From assembly GCA_037951105.1 (NCBI GenBank), contig JBAMJV010011260.1, forward strand, positions 94,826-158,825: a stretch of DNA of 64,000 nucleotides, in the 5' to 3' direction. A program made the translations under genes and the position numbers. Origin of the DNA: Echinarachnius parma. Its lineage: Eukaryota; Echinodermata; Echinoidea; Clypeasteroida; Echinarachniidae. The first letter of the stretch is position 1. The number at the start of each line of letters is the position of its first letter. Below are positions 57,213 to 64,000 of this stretch, in pieces. The notes below the pieces were generated by a model, which saw only the letters and a program-made list of their open reading frames with translations, did no database searches and had not been told where the DNA came from.

Positions 57213-58662
57213 CATAACGTGCCAGAGATTGTAATGCCCTATGGCATGTGTGTGTATTGTAACTCGCAACAATGCGAGCTTGGCACTCTAGGAGTTAACA
57301 ACTAATTTGTCATACCACTATTGGACAGTTAGAACATTTCGCAACATTAAACCGTAACATTAACAGACTGCTTTACAAAATAGGATTATAACTAATAGAG
57401 TTATTTTATTTTCAAACTAAACACCATAATTACTTTGTGGTATATATCGAGGTTGAATGTACATTGATGGTGACTTGTATTTGCAATGACAGTGATTCCC
57501 TAACCTATTCCAGATGGGTCTTGAACATAATATGTATTCAGGAAAAAATAACTTACCTGTACAATGCAGAGAAGAGATGATCCGACATTATGAGTAATTG
57601 GAAGGAAAGAGAGAGAGAGAGAAATAAAAACATGTTATATCAATGTGTATTAATGTATATTAATTTGAATTTCAATTCGCATTGTTTTCTATCTCCCAAA
57701 TATAAATTTACAACACATACTACTAAACATATGTTCGATACAAAAGAAATACCAAATAATTATAATGTAGTTGTATACTACAACATAATAATTCACTGTT
57801 GAGGGAATGTAGGGATGTCTACATTAATTTCCTTTGATTTTTCCAGAAGTTATATTTAAGACTTCAATCGCATAATTCAAGCACATCATCGTAAGATTCA
57901 TCAAAATGACACGTATGCAACTGGTGCAAGTTTTGTTTAGAAAAACAAACACCACTGTTTACCTAATGAAAAAGTGTTAATTCATTCAGATTGTATCGAC
58001 TGCAGCTGCTTATTGAGAGCAATTCCAATCAAACGACGCTCCAGAATGCGTTTCAATTCACTCATGAACATCTCCATAATTAACGAGATTTCTGCAAAAT
58101 CAAAACTGTATTTAGTTTGATGTTACGATAAGCCTGACAATAAGGTACAGCAGAAAAGGGGTAGCTTCAGGTGGTTTGGACTGAGTTTGGCATCAAATGT
58201 ATCGCTTTAAGAAACTACTCTGTGCATGAAGAAAGTCAATACCACAGCGGACGTTGAACTATCTACCAATTCATTTATGATGAGATTGAGAACCGCAGTA
58301 ACATACCGAGTTGATTTAACTCGTTAAGTGCTTGGAGAAACGACCGCAATTATGCAACCGCGCATACATGTAATGTTCCCTGCCTTATCGAGAGGGATTT
58401 CTCCTCGTGCGCCGGATGAATGTGATTTACTCGAAATTGAGGCAGCTTGAATGCACTCGCCGAGATAATGAGGCAGAATTGAAGAATTTATAATTAATTG
58501 ACCGACCCGTACGTGTCATTTTCCTACGTACTGAGCTAAAACACCGATGTTTTAAATCGAAATAACTAGGATAAATCGAATTTTCTATAGAAATAAAAGT
58601 GTTCATTTAACGACTAACATTCCAAAGTTCATATTATCATTTATTTCGTATCAACCTGTTAC
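57213..58662. other. Gene-free tract
   Basis: A fragment shared with 23640-23750 (AGACTTCAATC, ATCATCGTAAGATTCATC and CACTGTTTACCTAATGAAAA) lies at about 57858-57975. A GA-rich patch lies at 57604-57622. Confidence 0.45.
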
Positions 58663-59300
58663 AGATAAAAGGGTGAATTTTAAGGTTGAAAAGAGGAAAC
58701 GAAAAGCAAAAATGTTAAACACATTTATATCGTAAAATAACTAATTATAAATGCTTGCGTCTCGGTAAATTTTACATCATTGGAAAGTCTCGTTTTTGAT
58801 GAGAAATGATTCGCATATTCATTAACCTTTTAGAATAGTCAGGAGCTAGCAAAATCTCACACGGGATCAAAAAATAAATGAGATTTCCGAAATTCCAGCT
58901 CTGTGATTGGCTCATTCAACTACTGACCACTGTTGCTGAGGTAACGGGCCCATAGCAACAGTCATTCGCACCTGACATTGCCCGCTTTGTCACCATGCGG
59001 TCTTGGTTGAATAGCCCACAAGTCGCGCGTGATGTTGAATAGGCCAATCACAGATCTGGAATTTGTAAATTCACAGTAATTTTTTAACATCTTGTGATAT
59101 TTTTTTAGCTCCTGACTATTCTAAAAAATGAATGAATATATGAATGGTGTAGTATTTGAGCCAATACTTTTCTCTTTCTCAATGATGTAAAAATTACCGA
59201 GACGCAAGCACATTTGATACATTATTTTATAAGGTAAACATGAATCATTAAATTCTTGTTTTATTATCATATTTTAACCTTAAAATTCACCCTTTTATCT
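58663..59300. mobile_element. Long inverted-repeat element (about 640 bp)
   Basis: The ends AGATAAAAGGGTGAATTTTA, then AGGTT, and AACCTTAAAATTCACCCTTT, then TATCT, are perfect. Further inverted blocks: GCTTGCGTCTCGGTAA/TTACCGAGACGCAAGC, TTTAGAATAGTCAGGAGCTA/TAGCTCCTGACTATTCTAAA and CTGTGATTGGC/GCCAATCACAG. Non-coding foldback; no duplication could be assigned. Confidence 0.85.
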
Positions 59301-59635
59301 ACGTCAGATTGAAGCGAAACAAATAATAACATAAACGTTGGAATATAAGGCATTGTATCGACGCCTTTCTTTTCATGAAATACTTAATTTCTCTTAGTTT
59401 ATGCGATTTGAAATATCGTTGTTTCTGCTCACTACTTTTTCATAGAAATCTAAGTCATGCATATTTTGTTTATAAATGGGAAGCCTTGTTGATGCTCTGC
59501 GATCTCACTGTATTCATTCAACTTGTGGCGTATTTGAAGGTTTATCTTTAAAGTCCACCGCACATTATAAAGTAATGTCAAGTGTTGCATTTAATACGCA
59601 CCACGTCGTCGTTTAATATGAATTGGATCTTTTTA
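59301..59635. other. Gene-free tract
   Basis: Nothing recognised. Confidence 0.4.
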
Positions 59636-60022
59636 GTTTGCGGTGGGCTTAAAAGGAATAACGTAACCACATTGTCCGAATCCACAAATCCTACTTAGAA
59701 CTTGAGTGGTTCATTCATAACGTGTTGTATTCTTATTACCAATAGAAGTATGGAACAGGTTTCGTTTTTTGTTTTACTTTCGTTAAAGCATTTTTTTAAG
59801 GATTGAAGTGCAATTATCTACTGGACAGTTATAACTGTGTACAAATTCAGGGCAATGAGTTAGCGAATATCACTTGGCAGTTTCGCTCATTACTTGGCCA
59901 GATAATATCCATTTACTGTGACTGTTTCACACATTACTCAGTGGACATAATCAGATCACCACAGTACACATTTCACCAACCATTCATCACCTTTTGAACA
60001 ATTTTCAACATTGTTAAAGGCA
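59636..60022. mobile_element. F2 MITE, diverged copy
   Basis: TAACGTAACCACATTGTCCG, then ATCCAC, the core CAATGAGTTAGCGAATATCA with TTTCGCTCATTACTTGGCCA, and an end fading into CAACATTGTTAAAGG. Block order as in 56824-57212. Confidence 0.65.
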
Positions 60023-60894
60023 TATATGCGTGGGTTATAAAGGGTAGTCAGCAAATTCCAACTCGACTCCACCGTAATCTCTCGAGGTAAACTCAAGATA
60101 TATGTTGGATCGATCGAAGAGAGGTGCTTCGAAATATCTGAACAAAGGCCTTCTTATGAAATTGCATGCAGCAAACACATTTCTCACGCTGTCACCTAGC
60201 CATCAAACGGCGGCACTTTGAAGTCGGTTGCGGTTAAGCGTGTTACGTGATATTTTCGCTCGTAAACATCTCTGATGGATCTCCATTCGACTAGTACAAA
60301 CATTCCGAAAGCGACTATTTTTAATGCATTTTTGACTCGGGTATTCAGAAATGGGACAGTTTGCGATCGCTACTTATAACTGAGCCAATGGGGATTACGT
60401 ACCGTGCGTAAAAGTGCGCAAGATGGATCCACGCGTCTAATAACCCACGCATATATGTCTTTAACAGATCCCTTTAAGTTGTAACTCGACGCGTCCAGTT
60501 TGTTTTTAATTGTCAGGAGAAATGCTTGTTCTCCTTTGAAACGATAACTCAAAATCATTACTGCAAAACAACTTGTACCAGCCTGGTTGGAACACATAAT
60601 TGTGAATTAATTGAATTATAATGCAAGTTCTAGTCTGGTAAATGCGACTACTTCCAAAGGAAATTTAATTTTCGACCATTAAGCATTGATGTGTTGTGTA
60701 TTGATACAAGCTTTGATGCAAACCTCCTTGATTTAATATCTAACTTTAGATCTGAATAAGTTTTTGTTAAATTTACCAGGGATAAATCAACATTTCCTGA
60801 TACATTCATTTATCAGGCGTGCTAATACAAGAAGACAAAGATGTGATGGAATATGCCAGAGGTAACTCAATACAGATGGCGCCTTAGTTCAGAT
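60023..60894. other. Gene-free tract
   Basis: AACAGATCCCTTTAA at about 60463 is an isolated F2-like end. Nothing else was recognised. Confidence 0.4.
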
Positions 60895-61490
60895 AAGAGG
60901 ACCCTTGTCAAATAAAGGGGGCTCATGTGCACCCCTTACACGTAATATGATCAGACACCCGTTACAGGGAGCCCACCGAAGAGGGTTAAGGATGTATTAA
61001 GGGGGTGTGGAGAGGGCGTATAGAGGGAACGTGTGCTAATACAGATTATAGTGTCACTTTACCATGAGAGCCCCCTCCCCCCCCCCCCCCCCCATCTCGC
61101 CCCCTTGACGAATAAACGAGCCCTGTTTTAACCCCTTATAGGTAATCTGATCAGATACACGTTACACGAAGATTACATAATAGGAATAGGGTGTGGGATG
61201 TGATCAGAAGGCAAGGGGGTGGGGGGGGGGGGGTAAAATAGGGTACTATTTCCCATCCAGAGTCCCTCAACCCCCCTTGACGAATAGAGGATTAACCGAT
61301 ATGAAGTAATTTGACGCATAAAATATGTTACAAGAACGACACAGAAGACGGATTTGTACGCCATATAATCTTGTGTGAATAGAGGGATACATCAACAGAT
61401 TTGATGATTATGAATATTGTGTCCAGAGTTGATGCCGACACTCAGGAGTAATACATGTGTCTTTGGTTACCCCACCCCCCCCCCCCCCGC
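60895..61490. repeat. Degenerate satellite C, about 190-bp units, with C/G runs
   Basis: ACCCCTTACACGTAATATGA, then TCAGACACCCGTTACA, recurs as ACCCCTTATAGGTAATCTGA, then TCAGATACACGTTACA, about 190 bp on. CCCTTGTCAAATAAAGG, CCCTTGACGAATAAACG and CCCTTGACGAATAGAGG mark three units (about 60902, 61100, 61277). Poly-C at about 61077-61093 and 61471-61488; poly-G at about 61217-61232. Confidence 0.75.
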
Positions 61491-62024
61491 CCCCAGTTTT
61501 ACTCATTCATGTTATACCACTATGGTCACATGATCCCAAGACGCGACCTAACACCGAATTGGTCACGTGACCCGAGACTGTCACGTACGGGACGTGTCTT
61601 CCTTACACAGTCACGTGTCTGAGCGTCGTATCCCGTTCAAAGACGTGAAAGAAACACCGTTCTTCCATCCCATACGTCCCATATATTATCTCTCTCATAG
61701 ACATGTTCCTCCTGGCGTTTTCACTCGATCACCCGTAACACCCGCCTAGTGGTTAACCCCTTTACTACGGCGACCCAATTTCACAAATGCTCGTTTGTCC
61801 TGTTCACAGTCGGACTCATGTTTTTCCAGGCCCATAATATCACTGAGTCAGTGCATTCATTCCGCATCGTGCGCAGAGCGTTTTGATTTACAAAGCCATA
61901 TATTGTAAAAATAGATCCATAGGCCTAGGAGGCGGGGGATGGGGGCTGACCCCCCCCCCCCCCCCCCCCCCCCCCCCTCTCTGCCCTGGAGTTTTTAAAA
62001 CAGGCACACCTCACATTCGATCAC
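61491..62024. other. Gene-free tract with long poly-C run
   Basis: A C-run of about 27 at 61951-61977. CACGTGA-type words recur at about 61520-61620. No gene. Confidence 0.5.
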
Positions 62025-62180
62025 AATTAAGACATATTCGGGCAATTCCATGTCATAGTTGGGTCAAATATTTTCATATTCGGGCAAAGTCATGATATAT
62101 TCGGCAAACTAATGTCATGTTCAGGTAAATACAACACCATTTCTGGCCAAAACCGTCCCATATTCGGGCAAAAATCATGT
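62025..62180. repeat. Decayed minisatellite
   Basis: CATATTCGGGCAA followed by TCATG-like sequence recurs about every 30-40 bp (about 62033, 62078, 62096, 62159), with another TATTCGGGCAAAATA near 62256. Confidence 0.65.
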
Positions 62181-62310
62181 AAATACTCCGGCTTCGCCAT
62201 CAAAAACAAACATTTAGGGCACCGAAGACTCGTGTGCAAATGGAAAGGATAATTATTCGGGCAAAATACCTTAGCCCCACTTTAGAAAAATGTGCTCATA
62301 CGCCCCTGAG

Positions 62311-62576
62311 AGGATCGAGTAGCATTGTCAAATCCACACAACCTACTGAGAACCAAAGTGGTCCTCACATAACCTCTTCTAATAATATGAACAGTAGATA
62401 TATGGAAAGTTTTTTCGTTTTTCCGAATGTATTTGTCAGTATAAAGTAAAAAAGGTGTTCTGATTTGAAGTTTTTAGTGGATAATGTCAACTGCAAAACA
62501 CGTAAGTGCAGTGATTGGCAAATTACCACTCTGCGAGTTTGCTCCACCTATTAAAAAGCGATAACATCCCTTTAAT
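62311..62576. mobile_element. F2 MITE, diverged copy
   Basis: GGATCGAGTAGCATTGTCAA, then ATCCACACAACC, and a core CGTAAGTGCAGTGATTGGCA, ending AACATCCCTTTAA. Same block order as 59636-60022. Confidence 0.6.
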
Positions 62577-62892
62577 ACTGTGACACACTGTAATATTAAG
62601 TGTGATCAGTGATAGTGATTAAAGATGTTCATAAAGCATCAAGAAACGAGTATAGCGATTACATATCTAAATGAAGATGAGAACATGGCTTTTGTCTGGC
62701 TCGTTTCTTCAAATATTACAGTGTGCCACAGTGAGAACACAAGGGTGAACACATAGTGTTCACACTGTAGACTATGTGCTTAGGCACGGTATATCATATC
62801 ATAGACTACACTGTGAACATACTGTGTGGCTGATGATTCGAGCGTTTTTACAGTGTGGACACTCATCACACTGTGAACATGGTGAATATACC
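62577..62892. repeat. CACTGTGA-rich element, left part
   Basis: GTGACACACTGTAATATTAA, CAGTGAGAACACAAGGGTGA, ATTCGAGCGTTTTTACAGTG and GGACACTCATCACACTGTGA recall the ends of 36744-36962. An F1 copy follows immediately, with more of the same beyond it. Confidence 0.65.
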
Positions 62893-63468
62893 TTAAAGGG
62901 ATAGTTGAGTTCTGGTAAGGAGAGTACAGTTTTGGTCGAACTGAATTTTAGTAACCAAAAACCTGCATCATTACATTACAAACTAATAGTTATAACTAGA
63001 AAGGAACACGAAATCACAAATGACGTAGTAAAGATCATATTATCATTAAAAAAGAGCCGTTAAAACGTAAGAAGGCGCACTCCTAAACACTCATCGGTTT
63101 CAACCATTTTGAATAAAATAGTCGGTGCATGTGATGTTTTGTTGAAATAGTGATTAGATAGAGAAATAACCAACAACTATTTAAATACCTATTTTGTAAC
63201 TTTTTGAAAAGAGGAAGCCCTTTTTTTTGAATTTTTAACGGCTGGTTCAAAAAACCTCTAATAAACCTGGGGGCCCCAGCTATATTACAAAATTGTTATA
63301 TTTTATGGATATTTTCAGCCGTCTCTGAACCGATTTTGATCAAACAAAGATGATTTTATATTATTTAAATATTATGCTCTTTCAAATTTAACACTCAGTT
63401 TTTCATTACCTCACAAAAATATAAGTAGTCTAGCGCCCTCTCTACCCAAAACTCAACTATCCCTTTAA
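62893..63468. mobile_element. TTAA MITE family F1, complete copy
   Basis: 576 bp between TTAA boundaries. TTAAAGGGATAGTTGAGTTC at left; ACTCAACTATCCCTTTAA at right after GCGCCCTCTCTACCC. The centre is CCTGGGGGCCCCAGC. It is the reverse of 29339-29902 and its closest relative here. Confidence 0.9.
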
Positions 63469-63479
63469 ACAAAATGAGA

Positions 63480-63730
63480 TTGCCACTGTGAAAACCATGT
63501 GAGGGCACTATAAACAAACTATGACCGAAACTGTGATCACACTGCGATAACACTGTGAATACATGTTATCAACACTGTAAACGCACAGTAAACTAACTGT
63601 GAGTTCATTGTGATCACACTGTGATCACATAGTGATACACAGTTTAACAAAGTCATCACAGTGTGTCACACTGAAGTCCATACTGTGGAACACACCGTGT
63701 TTCACACTCTGACACACTGTGTGTTTCCAG
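63480..63730. repeat. CACTGTGA-rich element, right part
   Basis: At least twelve CACTGTGA/TCACAGTG-type words, for example TGTGATCACACTGTGATCAC and TGTGTCACACTGAAGTCC, ending ACACACTGTGTGTTTCC. Probably the continuation of 62577-62892, split by the F1 insertion. Confidence 0.7.
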
Positions 63731-64000
63731 TATGGAATATTATACTCATTTTCGTGTTGATATGTGTCTATCACATTATGCATAATGAATAAAAACAAAT
63801 ATTACAATAGTGCATGCTCAAAGTAAGGGTTGCCACGCTTTTCTTTGCCATCCGGGACCTCTGATATGCAGAATTGGTTATACGATGGTTGATTCAAGGC
63901 GTGCTACTAACGCTCCAGATCGACATCTTTTAAGTACAACACAGTTGTAGTCATTCTCATTCCGTATAACATAGAGCAAGTAACTGACACAATCTGTTTT
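63731..64000. other. Gene-free tract to window end
   Basis: Nothing recognised. Confidence 0.4.

Overview
This window is eukaryotic, AT-rich, repeat-saturated intergenic DNA. The only proteins that can be supported are the two genes of a PIF/Harbinger DNA transposon. Both have GT-AG introns, which rules out a bacterium or phage. The density of MITEs, tRNA-derived SINEs, long poly-G/poly-C runs and degenerate satellites suggests a metazoan, probably a marine invertebrate. An echinoderm, hemichordate or cephalochordate is my guess, held with low confidence and from style only. I see no host gene, rRNA or functional tRNA, and no CRISPR array.

Layout. 1-10.25 kb: a Harbinger element. A Myb/SANT-like protein gene lies on + (356-1311, two exons). 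A HARBI1-type DDE nuclease gene lies on - (9969-6847, three exons), convergent with it. Subterminal repeats and a G-rich terminus follow at 10.0-10.25 kb. The space between the genes is riddled with nested short elements. 10.25-31 kb: MITEs with TTAA or other target duplications, perfect or near-perfect hairpins, tRNA-derived SINEs, a 24-25 kb satellite and poly-G tracts. 31-32 kb: interrupted (TATC)n tracts around a perfect 190-bp-arm palindrome. 33.3-35.5 kb: segmental repeats with a 26-bp x 13 minisatellite. 36-44 kb: more MITEs. 44.4-47.6 kb and 49.9-51.7 kb: two degenerate satellite arrays whose units contain poly-G or poly-C runs. 52.4-52.8 kb: a 300-bp CTT/CTTCCT microsatellite. 52.8-64 kb: further MITE copies, a short satellite and CACTGTGA-rich elements.

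How the parts relate. The Harbinger nuclease and Myb-like protein are the two proteins such elements use for cutting and for DNA binding or nuclear import, so they would act together. At least five non-homologous non-coding families in the window share TTAA + AGGG-like ends. They appear to be passengers of one or a few transposases not encoded here. All other translated frames are low-complexity or repeat shadows and are not called as genes.
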